Below are positions 17,200 through 24,866 of a DNA stretch of 34,176 bases, piece after piece. A program made the position numbers and the translations under genes. The DNA comes from an uncultured Pelagibacteraceae bacterium (GTDB lineage: Bacteria; Pseudomonadota; Alphaproteobacteria; Pelagibacterales; Pelagibacteraceae). Within the stretch, counting starts at the first letter, position 1, and each line of letters starts with the position of its first letter. The stretch lies in assembly GCA_902604355.1 (NCBI GenBank), contig CACKYN010000010.1, forward strand, positions 1 through 34,176, written 5' to 3'. The notes below the pieces were generated by a model. That model did not search any database and had not been told where the DNA came from. It saw only the letters and a program-made list of their open reading frames with translations.

Positions 17200-18327
17200 A
17201 TGTACAATACAGTTATTGCTGGATACTCAAGATCACCTTTTACTATGGCAGATAAAGGAGGTTTAGTTGATATAAAGCCAGTTAATCTACTAGCTGAAGT
17301 AATTAAAAATTTAATATTTAAAACAAAAATTAATCCAGAACAAATTGAAGATGTTATTATAGGTTGTGCCTTTCAAGTTGGTGAGCAGTGTTTTAATATT
17401 GGTAGATTAGTTACCTTTTTATCTAGTTTAGACATTAAAATACCAGGTATGACTGTTGATAGATGGTGTGGCTCATCTATGGAAGCAATTCATATTGCTG
17501 CAGGTAAAATTGCAATGGGTTCAGGAAAAGTGTTTTTGTGTGGTGGAGTTGAAAGTATGACAAGAGTTAGGACTGGATTTGATCCTGTGCCTTACCCAAT
17601 TAGCGAAAATGCTGAACAAAACCCACACTTATATCTCTCAATGGGCACTACTGCAGAAAATGTTGCAAAAAAATATAAAATTTCAAGAGTAGAACAACAA
17701 GAATTTGCCTTACAGAGTCATGACAAAGCACATTATGCACAGAACCAAGGTAAATTTATAAGCGAAATTGTTAGTATTAATAATATAGAAGTCGATGGAA
17801 ATATTAGGCCAAATAGTACTATGGATAAGTTAAATAAATTAAAGCCTGCTTTTGACTCAAATGGAACAGTTACTGCAGCTACTGCTTCAGCCTTAACAGA
17901 TGGTGCAGCGGTTACATTAATTTGTGAAGAAAATTTTGCTAAAGAAAATAAATTAGAAATTTATGGAAGAGTAAAATCTACTGCCGTAGAGGGTTGTGAC
18001 CCAAATTTTATGGGGCTAGGACCTATATCTGCAACAAAGAAAGCCCTAAAAAGAGCTAATCTTTCAATTAATGATATTGATATTGTCGAATTAAATGAGG
18101 CTTTTGCATCTCAATCACTAGCATGTATAAAAGATTTAAATATTGATCAGAAGAAAGTCAATTTAGATGGGGGTGCTATAGCTCTAGGGCATCCATTGGG
18201 AGCTACTGGTGCTAGAATTACCGGAAAAGCTGCTCAGTTATTAAAAAGAGAAAATAAAAGGTTTGCACTTTCCACTCAGTGCATTGGTTTGGGGATGGGA
18301 ATCGCTACTATAATAGAGGCTGTATAA
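17200..18327 (+). CDS. fadA: Acetyl-CoA acyltransferase (thiolase)
   Basis: A 375-residue thiolase that cleaves 3-ketoacyl-CoA with CoA in the last step of beta-oxidation (or makes acetoacetyl-CoA in reverse). The acyl-carrying Cys90 is in VDRWCGSSMEA, the catalytic His331 in ALGHPLGATGAR and the second cysteine Cys361 in STQCIGLGMG. NEAFASQSLA near the C-terminal domain is also conserved. It is about 15-20 residues shorter than typical thiolases, with loops trimmed. It is divergent from the FadN-type fusion, so the fadA-like assignment is favoured over a phaA-type biosynthetic thiolase. The stop is 3 bases from the convergent permease gene. Confidence 0.88.
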   Translation: MYNTVIAGYSRSPFTMADKGGLVDIKPVNLLAEVIKNLIFKTKINPEQIEDVIIGCAFQVGEQCFNIGRLVTFLSSLDIKIPGMTVDRWCGSSMEAIHIAAGKIAMGSGKVFLCGGVESMTRVRTGFDPVPYPISENAEQNPHLYLSMGTTAENVAKKYKISRVEQQEFALQSHDKAHYAQNQGKFISEIVSINNIEVDGNIRPNSTMDKLNKLKPAFDSNGTVTAATASALTDGAAVTLICEENFAKENKLEIYGRVKSTAVEGCDPNFMGLGPISATKKALKRANLSINDIDIVELNEAFASQSLACIKDLNIDQKKVNLDGGAIALGHPLGATGARITGKAAQLLKRENKRFALSTQCIGLGMGIATIIEAV

Positions 18328-18330
18328 GAT

Positions 18331-19185
18331 TTATCTATTTATTCCTCTTAATCTCTCAGATCTTCTTCTAAGTAATTCTGCAGTAACTAAAATTAAAGTA
18401 GATAAAATAATTAAGCATGTTGCAACTGCAAGAATTGTTGGGCTTAGCTGCTCTCTTAAACCAGTCCACATTTGAACAGGAATAGTAGTATTCTCAAGCC
18501 CAGCTAAAAATAATACAACAACTACTTCATCAAATGATGTAACAAATGCAAACAATCCTCCTGAAATTACACCTGGAAGTATCAAGGGTAATGTAATTTT
18601 CATGAATGTATTAAATGGATTGCTACCCAAACTTGATGCTGCTCGCGTAACACTATGGTCAAAACCTGATAAAGTCGCAGTTACAGTTATTACCACAAAT
18701 GGAGTACCTAATATGATATGTGCCATAACTATTCCTGTATGTGTTGCAGCTAAACCAACTTTTGCCATGAAAAAGAAAATAGCTACTCCAGATATAATCA
18801 ATGGAACAATCATTGGTGAAATTAAAACTGCCATAATCAAGCCTTTATATGGCATGTGTCTACTACTAAGTCCTAAAGCAGCAAGGGTTCCTAAGATAAT
18901 TGATCCAATTGTTGCAAATATTGCAATTATAAAACTATTTTTCGCAGCTAGTCCCCATGGATTTTTCGTTCCATAAACCATTTCGTGATACCATCTAAAA
19001 GAGAAAGCGTCAGGATCAAGTTTTTTCATTCCTTCAGAAAAAACCAAAAACTCCTCTGCATTGAATGATAAGGGAAAAATTACAAACAAGGGTGCAATTA
19101 AAAAGAAAAATACAAATGTACAAATAGCAATATAAAAATAATGCCAAATTCTATATCGTGTTTCCGTATAACTTGGTAATGCCAT
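18331..19185 (-). CDS. PotC-type ABC transporter permease
   Basis: A 284-residue inner-membrane permease with six predicted helices. The EAA-type cytoplasmic loop is AASSLGSNPFNTFMKITLPLILPGVISG (around residues 182-210), typical of the polyamine/opine/thiamine-type family. It is the second permease of the importer and the last gene of the unit. Its start is 2 bases after the PotB-type stop. Substrate is not shown by sequence; the enzymes encoded upstream suggest an ectoine-like or other cyclic/amide solute instead of polyamines. Confidence 0.88.
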   Translation of the reverse strand: MALPSYTETRYRIWHYFYIAICTFVFFFLIAPLFVIFPLSFNAEEFLVFSEGMKKLDPDAFSFRWYHEMVYGTKNPWGLAAKNSFIIAIFATIGSIILGTLAALGLSSRHMPYKGLIMAVLISPMIVPLIISGVAIFFFMAKVGLAATHTGIVMAHIILGTPFVVITVTATLSGFDHSVTRAASSLGSNPFNTFMKITLPLILPGVISGGLFAFVTSFDEVVVVLFLAGLENTTIPVQMWTGLREQLSPTILAVATCLIILSTLILVTAELLRRRSERLRGINR

Positions 19186-19187
19186 AA

Positions 19188-20450
19188 TTAACCTAATTTA
19201 ATATTATCAACTCCTACTAATTTGTTATAAATCCAATAAATCACTAAAACTCCTGATAACAACATTAAGCCCATTGCTGATGCAAAACTCCAATCTAGTG
19301 TGGTTTTCATATGATAAGCAATCTGATTACTTATCAAGGTACCTGATGCTCCTCCAACTAAAGCTGGGGTAATATAATATCCAATTGCTAAAATAAAAAC
19401 TAATAAGCATCCGGCACCGATACCTGGAATAGTTAATGGAAAGTAAACTTTCCAAAATGCAATAAATGGCGTTCCACCTAAGGATTTACCCGCCCTCATT
19501 AAACTTGGAGATATCGTTTTCATAACACTGTAAAGCGGAAGTACCATAAATGGCAATAATATTTGTGTCATTGCAACATAGGTACCAACTTTATTGTACA
19601 TCATTTCTGGTCTACTGTCGTCTGCAACAAGGCCAATCATTACAAAAAAATCATTAACTACTCCCTGCTGTTGCAACAAAATCATCCAGCTTGCGGTTCT
19701 TACTAATAGAGATGTCCAAAAAGGTAAAAGAACACATATCATTAAAAGATTGCTGTATTTCATGGGCAATGTTGCAAGTAAATGAGCTATTGGATAACCC
19801 ATTAAAAAACAAAAAATGGTTACAAACAGAGCGATCTCTAAGGTTCTGAGCCAAAGTATTCTATGTATTCGTCTATCTTCATCTACTTGTGCAATACTAC
19901 CATCGGCAGCGAAATACATATCCATACCTTTTAAATATTTTGCCATAGTATATGGTGGTGCAGTTCGTTTAATTGCTTGCCAATACTCTACATCTCTCCA
20001 TCTTTTATGAACCTTCATAATTTGTTCTTTAATACTTTGACTTTCATCAATTTTATTTCGTTTAATTTGTCTCATTAATTTTTTGGTAATAGAATTAAAA
20101 CCATTTTTTTCTTTATTTAGTCTTTGACCAAGTTTTCCTTGAGTTTGGTTTTCAATCAAAACTTTATAATCTGAATAAAAACCAGCAAAAACATCTTCAG
20201 GAGGCAATTCTTTACCATCCCATTTTTCCATCGCTTTAAAAGTTTTAGGTAGCATATTAGTGATCATTTTATCATCTACACTTCTAGTAAACATTTCTCC
20301 GATTGGAAAAACGTAAGTTATGAATAGAAATAGCAATAATGGAGCAACAAGAAGAAATGCTTTTATTTTATTCTTCTTTTCTGCTTTTTTTAGACTGACT
20401 TCAAGAGGAATTCCATCAGTAGTTAAAATCTGTTTTGTTTCTGAGCTCAT
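19188..20450 (-). CDS. PotB-type ABC transporter permease with long periplasmic insert
   Basis: A 420-residue permease, much longer than E. coli PotB (about 285). A first helix (residues 31-50) is followed by about 140 charged residues (roughly 55-195) before the second helix, probably a periplasmic loop domain. The rest is a standard permease core with the EAA loop AGKSLGGTPFIAFWKVYFPLTIPG. The extra segment is a known size class in alphaproteobacterial PotB-like permeases. The ATG directly follows the T-run of a hairpin terminator and has no Shine-Dalgarno. The next in-frame Met lies after the first helix, so this start is needed. Confidence 0.88.
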   Translation of the reverse strand: MSSETKQILTTDGIPLEVSLKKAEKKNKIKAFLLVAPLLLFLFITYVFPIGEMFTRSVDDKMITNMLPKTFKAMEKWDGKELPPEDVFAGFYSDYKVLIENQTQGKLGQRLNKEKNGFNSITKKLMRQIKRNKIDESQSIKEQIMKVHKRWRDVEYWQAIKRTAPPYTMAKYLKGMDMYFAADGSIAQVDEDRRIHRILWLRTLEIALFVTIFCFLMGYPIAHLLATLPMKYSNLLMICVLLPFWTSLLVRTASWMILLQQQGVVNDFFVMIGLVADDSRPEMMYNKVGTYVAMTQILLPFMVLPLYSVMKTISPSLMRAGKSLGGTPFIAFWKVYFPLTIPGIGAGCLLVFILAIGYYITPALVGGASGTLISNQIAYHMKTTLDWSFASAMGLMLLSGVLVIYWIYNKLVGVDNIKLG

Positions 20451-20481
20451 AAAAAAAGGGCGGTTAATTAATAACCGCCCT
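20451..20481 (-). terminator. Intra-operon hairpin terminator after the binding-protein gene
   Basis: AGGGCGGTTA (20457-20466) and TAACCGCCCT (20472-20481) make a perfect 10-bp, GC-rich stem with a 5-base loop. Read on minus it is followed at once by seven T residues (20457-20451). This is a textbook Rho-independent terminator, oriented to end transcripts of the binding-protein gene before the two permease genes. The stem's GC content stands out strongly against this genome. It probably lets only part of the transcription through, setting high binding protein and low permease levels. Confidence 0.85.
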
Positions 20482-20517
20482 AAATATATTATATTAATTC
20501 AGTGTTTAAAACTGAAA

Positions 20518-21636
20518 TTATAGTCCTGCCTTCATCGCTTCCCATTTTTCACCAATCTCTGTTCCATTATCTGCCCAGTAGAAAGGATCAACTAAGAAAT
20601 ATTTCTTAGTGTTTGCAGGAGCTGTAGGCATTTGTGGCATCATTTCAGTTTTACCATCTTTGTACCAAGGCTCATTGGCTTTGATTATTTCTAAAGATGA
20701 TAATCTGTAAGGAGCATATGCAATATACTTAGCACTACCAGCTAACATTTCAGTGTTAGTCATCATAGCTAAAGCTTTTTTAGCATTTGCTTCATCTGGT
20801 CCACCCTTAACTAATGCAAAATATTCATAGTCAAGACCTTGCCCATGCCATACTTGCTTAATTGGAGCACCTTCACCTACTTCAGCGTTAAAGAATCTTC
20901 CGTTCCAGCCAGTTGCCATAACAACTTCACCAGCAACTAATAGTTCTGGTGGTTGAGCGCCTGCAGACCAGAATACACATCCACCATTTGGATCTGTACA
21001 AAGTTCTTTAATTTTATTCATAGCTCTGTCAACACCACCTTCTTCCTCAAGTTTTCTGTAAAGTAGACCTCCACCTTTACCCATGTTTACACCATCAGCA
21101 GCTAAAGCGATTTCAAGGTTAGTTAGAGCACTTTTGTAAATGGCTCTTTTACCTGGAAATTTTTTAGTGTTAAAAAAGTCTTGGATAGTTTTAGGCTCTT
21201 TTCCATCAAATGCTCTTGTGTCAAAAGCATAATTCCAAGAGTACAGAATGTTTCCTACTGCACACTCACTTGGCATTGGAGCAAAAAAGTCTTTACTAGC
21301 AGGTGTTCCGTCTGGAGCTGCTGGGAAGTCTTTGTCAAAATCAAATTTAACAAATATTCCTTCATCACAACCATTAATAGTATCAAATGCGAATACATCG
21401 ATAATATCCCAAGTTATAGCACCCGCTTCTTTTTGTGCTTTGATTTCTGATAATCCTCCAGAATAGTCAACCCAATTAATATCAATGCCTAGAGCTGCTG
21501 CTGTTGGATCACCATACCCTTGTTTTTGAGAGTCTGTATAAGCTCCACCCCAAGATGCTACAGTAACAGCAAAGGCTGAAGAAGTTACAGATACAACAAA
21601 AGAAAGAGCAAGTAACAATTTACTTAATTTTCTCAT
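20518..21636 (-). CDS. PotD-type periplasmic substrate-binding protein
   Basis: A 372-residue exported binding protein of the spermidine/putrescine-type (SBP_bac_8-like) family. The start is set at 21636 because ATG there is preceded by a strong GGAGG Shine-Dalgarno and opens a clear signal peptide (MRKLSKLLLALSFVVS, cut after SSAFA). The open frame upstream of it would begin in the promoter. The mature protein starts VTVASWGGAYTDSQ, the usual first strand, and includes a Cys pair (Cys-Asp-Gly and later Cys-Thr-Asp type loops) and YAPYRLSSLE. Ligand residues cannot be assigned. Base composition is less AT-rich than the neighbours, as expected for a highly expressed gene. It has its own promoter and terminator. 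Confidence 0.9.
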   Translation of the reverse strand: MRKLSKLLLALSFVVSVTSSAFAVTVASWGGAYTDSQKQGYGDPTAAALGIDINWVDYSGGLSEIKAQKEAGAITWDIIDVFAFDTINGCDEGIFVKFDFDKDFPAAPDGTPASKDFFAPMPSECAVGNILYSWNYAFDTRAFDGKEPKTIQDFFNTKKFPGKRAIYKSALTNLEIALAADGVNMGKGGGLLYRKLEEEGGVDRAMNKIKELCTDPNGGCVFWSAGAQPPELLVAGEVVMATGWNGRFFNAEVGEGAPIKQVWHGQGLDYEYFALVKGGPDEANAKKALAMMTNTEMLAGSAKYIAYAPYRLSSLEIIKANEPWYKDGKTEMMPQMPTAPANTKKYFLVDPFYWADNGTEIGEKWEAMKAGL

Positions 21637-21640
21637 TATT

Positions 21641-21645
21641 CCTCC
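21641..21645 (-). promoter_or_regulatory. Strong Shine-Dalgarno of the binding-protein gene
   Basis: On minus the bases read GGAGG, ending 4 bases before the ATG at 21636. Most genes in this window lack any such site, so this one marks strong translation and decides the start. It overlaps a 10-base palindrome (CGTTTAAACG, 21645-21654). Confidence 0.7.
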
Positions 21646-21658
21646 GTTTAAACGTTTA

Positions 21659-21676
21659 ATATAAATTAATTTATAT
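21659..21676. repeat. 18-bp perfect palindrome in the binding-protein leader
   Basis: ATATAAATTAATTTATAT equals its own reverse complement. It occupies about +1 to +18 of the predicted binding-protein transcript, directly downstream of the -10 box. It could be an operator or, as RNA, a weak 5' hairpin that protects the message. It is purely A/T, so chance is a real alternative. Confidence 0.45.
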
Positions 21677-21682
21677 AAGTAA

Positions 21683-21711
21683 ATTACACCAAAATGGTTA
21701 TTAAGAGTCAA
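21683..21711 (-). promoter_or_regulatory. Sigma70-type promoter of the binding-protein gene
   Basis: On minus, TTGACT (21711-21706) is followed after exactly 17 bases by TGTAAT (21688-21683). TGG immediately before the -10 box gives an extended -10. The start site is predicted near 21676, leaving a leader of about 40 bases. It is the best consensus promoter I found in the window and lies between the ATPase gene and the binding-protein gene. Confidence 0.7.
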
Positions 21712-21759
21712 CAGCTTATAATGTTCTTATTCTTACTTATAATTTAATAAATTGATTGT

Positions 21760-22845
21760 TTATTTTGGGTCTAAAGCTCTTGCATCGTAACTATTCCAAC
21801 CAATTTTAATTTCTTGGCTAACCTTAAGCTCTAAATTAGATGTAGAGTTTGGTACTTTTAAAATAAATTCTGGATTACCTAATAAATTAACTCTTACCCT
21901 TGTATGATCTCCATGATAAATTACCTCTTCTATCTTACCGCTAAACATATTATCCATTTTTTCATTTGGTTCGATTAAAGCTCTCTCTGGCCTTAAAGAC
22001 ACGGTTGTTTTATCTCCTTTAGATTTTACAGAAATAGCATTAGATAATATTTCAGCATTTGACAATTTTACTTTACATTCATCACCTGAAATATCTGATA
22101 CTTCACCATTAAATGTATTATTTTCACCTATAAATTCTGCAACGAATGAATTTACTGGTTTTTCGTAAAGTTCTGCAGGACTTGATAACTGTTGAACCTT
22201 TCCATCATTAAACACTGCAATTCTATTAGACATTGTTAAGGCTTCACTTTGGTCGTGAGTAACATAAACTACAGTTACACCAATACTCTCATGAATATGT
22301 TTAATTTCATATTGCATACTCTCTCTTAAATTTTTATCCAAGGCGCCTAAAGGTTCATCCATCAAAACCACTGCTGGATCAAAAACTAAAGCTCTGGCTA
22401 CTGCTACCCTTTGCTGTTGTCCTCCTGAAAGCTGTCCTGGCATTCTTGTTTCAAACCCATTTAATGAAACCATCGATAAAGCTTTATCAACTTTTTTATC
22501 AATTTCACCTTTCTCAATTTTTCTTACTCTCAATGGAAAAGCTAAATTTTCATAAACTGTCATGTGTGGAAAAAGTGCATAATTTTGAAATACCATTCCA
22601 ATTCCTCTTTTGTGAGGAGGTATGTTAGAAATTATATTTCCATCTAATAAAATTTCACCATTAGTAGGAGTTTCAAAACCTGCAAGCATCATTAGACAAG
22701 TTGTTTTACCAGATCCAGATGGACCAAGCATGGTAATGAATTCCCCCTCTGCAATATCTAATTGAAGATCTTTAACAACTAAAACTTTACCGTCATAGCT
22801 TTTATCAACTTTATCAAATTTAACGAATTCTGGATTTTTAGACAT
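21760..22845 (-). CDS. PotA-type ABC transporter ATPase
   Basis: A 361-residue ATP-binding subunit for the importer. Walker A is GPSGSGKTT (residues 42-50), the Q-loop is in GMVFQNYALFPH, the ABC signature is LSGGQQQRVA (near 138) and Walker B is VVLMDEPLGALD, followed by the switch His in YVTHDQSEAL. The C-terminal third (about 240-361) is a TOBE regulatory domain, as in PotA/MalK-type subunits. It begins 45 bases after the M24 hydrolase gene and is followed by a 123-base gap with the binding-protein promoter. Confidence 0.93.
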   Translation of the reverse strand: MSKNPEFVKFDKVDKSYDGKVLVVKDLQLDIAEGEFITMLGPSGSGKTTCLMMLAGFETPTNGEILLDGNIISNIPPHKRGIGMVFQNYALFPHMTVYENLAFPLRVRKIEKGEIDKKVDKALSMVSLNGFETRMPGQLSGGQQQRVAVARALVFDPAVVLMDEPLGALDKNLRESMQYEIKHIHESIGVTVVYVTHDQSEALTMSNRIAVFNDGKVQQLSSPAELYEKPVNSFVAEFIGENNTFNGEVSDISGDECKVKLSNAEILSNAISVKSKGDKTTVSLRPERALIEPNEKMDNMFSGKIEEVIYHGDHTRVRVNLLGNPEFILKVPNSTSNLELKVSQEIKIGWNSYDARALDPK

Positions 22846-22890
22846 AAAGATGAATATAAAACATTTGTGGTAATAGAATTCAATAGCTAA

Positions 22891-24060
22891 TTAACTCTTA
22901 ATATGAAGTTCTTTTGGAAAATTACAAAATAATTCACAGCCATTATCTGTAACTCTTATTGCTTCAGAGGCCTCCACTCCCCAATCACCAAATTGCATTA
23001 CTGCAATCATATGAAAACAGACATTGGGCTCAAGAATAGTCATATCACCTTTGTAAATATTTAAGGTATGTTCGCCCCAATCTGGAGGATAGCCAATGCC
23101 AATCGAATATCCTGTTCTAGATTTTTTTTCTATTCCATATTTGTCTAAAATTTTCCAAAACGCCTGGGCGACATCATCAGCAGTATTTCCAGGTTTGACT
23201 TCCCTAATACCAAAATTTAAAGCCTCAATAGTTTTATTCATAGTATCTATTTTTGTTTGGTCAGGTTTTCCTAAAAAAACTGTTCGAGCCATCGGAGCAT
23301 GATATCTTTTATAAGTTCCAGATAATTCAATAATTGTTGCCTCACCTTCAACAAATTTGTCTTGACTAGCTGTCAAATGAGATGCTGATGTTCCTTTTCC
23401 TGTTGGAAGTAATGTTGCAATACTTGCATATTCTCCCCCAAATTCCTCTGTACCATAAAATAATGATTTTTGGATTTCTCCAACAGCATCACACTGCCTT
23501 ACACCAGGATTAATTACCTCCATTGCAGTTTTCATTCCCTTCTCAGAAATTTTTGCAGCAGATTTCATATAAGTTATTTCAGTATCTGATTTTACCAGTC
23601 TTGCCCAATTAACAAGACGATCACTATCCTTTATTTTAGCTTTAGGAAGTCCTGATTTAATTTTTTCATAACAAAACGCTGTGAAATAATGTGCATCCAT
23701 CTCTACACCGATTGATAAATTATCCCATTTTCTATCCTTAATAATATTAACTAGGTAATCATAAGGATGTTTTGGCCAGGTATGAATATAAGACTCATCG
23801 TAAGCTAGTATGTTCTCATTTTTTAAATAAGTCTTTAAGTAAGCTCCTCCTGCATCTTGAGCTCTTACAAAGCACAGTGGTTCTTCTGCATTAACATGAA
23901 CAACAGCGCACTGTGCATAATAAAATGACCAAGCATCATAACCTGTTAAATAATTAAGATTATTGGTGTCATGAGAGATTAAAAGTTCAATACCTTTTTC
24001 TTGCATCATGTGTTGAACTTTCTTTAGTCTATGTTTGTATTCTTCTTTTGTAAAATACAT
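22891..24060 (-). CDS. doeA: Ectoine-hydrolase-like (DoeA/EutD) M24-fold protein
   Basis: A 389-residue protein with creatinase-type N-terminal domain and M24 'pita-bread' C-terminal domain. NLNYLTGYDAWSFYYAQ near residue 35 and RTGYSIGIGYPPDWGEHT near 315 are strongly reminiscent of ectoine hydrolase, which opens the ectoine ring to N-acetyl-diaminobutyrate. The M24 metal aspartates are not kept: the site reads IIELSGTYKRYHAPMARTV, with Glu245 in place of the first Asp and Pro at the second. That fits a metal-free or modified enzyme such as DoeA, for which I recall a catalytic glutamate at the matching position (255 in the 399-residue Halomonas protein). Its ATG shares a base with the stop of the EutA-like gene. 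Alternatives are a creatinase- or lactamase-like relative on another cyclic amide. Confidence 0.75.
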   Translation of the reverse strand: MYFTKEEYKHRLKKVQHMMQEKGIELLISHDTNNLNYLTGYDAWSFYYAQCAVVHVNAEEPLCFVRAQDAGGAYLKTYLKNENILAYDESYIHTWPKHPYDYLVNIIKDRKWDNLSIGVEMDAHYFTAFCYEKIKSGLPKAKIKDSDRLVNWARLVKSDTEITYMKSAAKISEKGMKTAMEVINPGVRQCDAVGEIQKSLFYGTEEFGGEYASIATLLPTGKGTSASHLTASQDKFVEGEATIIELSGTYKRYHAPMARTVFLGKPDQTKIDTMNKTIEALNFGIREVKPGNTADDVAQAFWKILDKYGIEKKSRTGYSIGIGYPPDWGEHTLNIYKGDMTILEPNVCFHMIAVMQFGDWGVEASEAIRVTDNGCELFCNFPKELHIKS

Positions 24061-24806
24061 TAATTTATTTGAAATAATTTACCAAATCCCTCTACTGAAT
24101 TATTTTTATTTATTTTAACAAGAGTATCCCAAATCAATGCCTGGTTGCTGGATAATACTGTAGTATTTAATTTTTTTTCTAATTTATCTATTATAGGTAA
24201 AACTGGAAGAGCTGTACATGAAACAAACAGAGCATCTGCGTTATTTAAATCAATGTTAGATAATACTTCATATAAATAATCTTGATCAACTTTACCAATA
24301 TCAAGATCTGACTCGATATCAAAATATGCATTAGATGTAATTTCAAACCCCTCACTTTTAAAAAACTCCATAACATCGTCATTTAATTTCTTACTATAAG
24401 GTGTAAATAAAAATATTTTATTAACATTCATTCTTTTTAGTGCAGTAATTGCTGCTGTGCTTGGTGTGGTTACATCTGCTTTTGGTTTTGCTGCCTTTAC
24501 TTTTTTTTCAATTGATGCATGTCCAGCAGCAATAGTTCCTGAGGTACAACCGTAAACTACACAATCTAGATCTTGATCCGGTAAAATATCTTTTGTAACC
24601 TCAGTAACCTTTTCTGACATTTTAATTAGGTTTTCCTTTGTTAATGGATTGTAACTTTCAATTCGATTTACAAAAAAATCAATATCTTTATCTTTAATTA
24701 TATTTATAAAATCCTTTTCAATCATAAAGTCGCTTGCAAGTGCTATTAGGCCAACTCTTGGATTTGATTTACTTACATATTTAGGATCTATTTTTGTTGA
24801 ATTCAT
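24060..24806 (-). CDS. EutA-like Asp/Glu racemase-superfamily protein
   Basis: A 248-residue cytosolic protein of the aspartate/glutamate racemase, maleate isomerase and arylmalonate decarboxylase superfamily. PRVGLIALASDF opens the first domain. The two catalytic cysteines are Cys87 (YGCTSGTIAAG) and Cys197 (VSCTALPVLP), one per half, so a racemase or cis-trans isomerase is more likely than a one-cysteine decarboxylase. Ectoine/hydroxyectoine clusters often carry such a protein (EutA) next to the ectoine hydrolase, as here. It is the first gene of the six-gene unit. Confidence 0.72.
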   Translation of the reverse strand: MNSTKIDPKYVSKSNPRVGLIALASDFMIEKDFINIIKDKDIDFFVNRIESYNPLTKENLIKMSEKVTEVTKDILPDQDLDCVVYGCTSGTIAAGHASIEKKVKAAKPKADVTTPSTAAITALKRMNVNKIFLFTPYSKKLNDDVMEFFKSEGFEITSNAYFDIESDLDIGKVDQDYLYEVLSNIDLNNADALFVSCTALPVLPIIDKLEKKLNTTVLSSNQALIWDTLVKINKNNSVEGFGKLFQIN

Positions 24807-24819
24807 ATTTTAAAAGGTG

Positions 24820-24828
24820 AATATATCA
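24820..24828 (-). promoter_or_regulatory. Candidate extended -10 promoter of the eutA-like operon
   Basis: On minus, TGATATATT contains TATATT (5 of 6 of the -10 consensus) preceded by TGA, an extended -10. No good -35 is seen 17 bases upstream. The predicted start leaves only about 7 bases before the ATG at 24806. The 60-base gap is shared with the divergent transporter gene. Confidence 0.4.
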
Positions 24829-24866
24829 GAAGTTCTTTAATAATCATTAATATTAAAAATAACGGC

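Noticed and set aside
21637..21711. N-terminal extension of the Pot-type binding protein starting at 21711
   Set aside because: The extension would begin in the -35 box, has no ribosome site, and would bury the signal peptide; the ATG at 21636 follows GGAGG.
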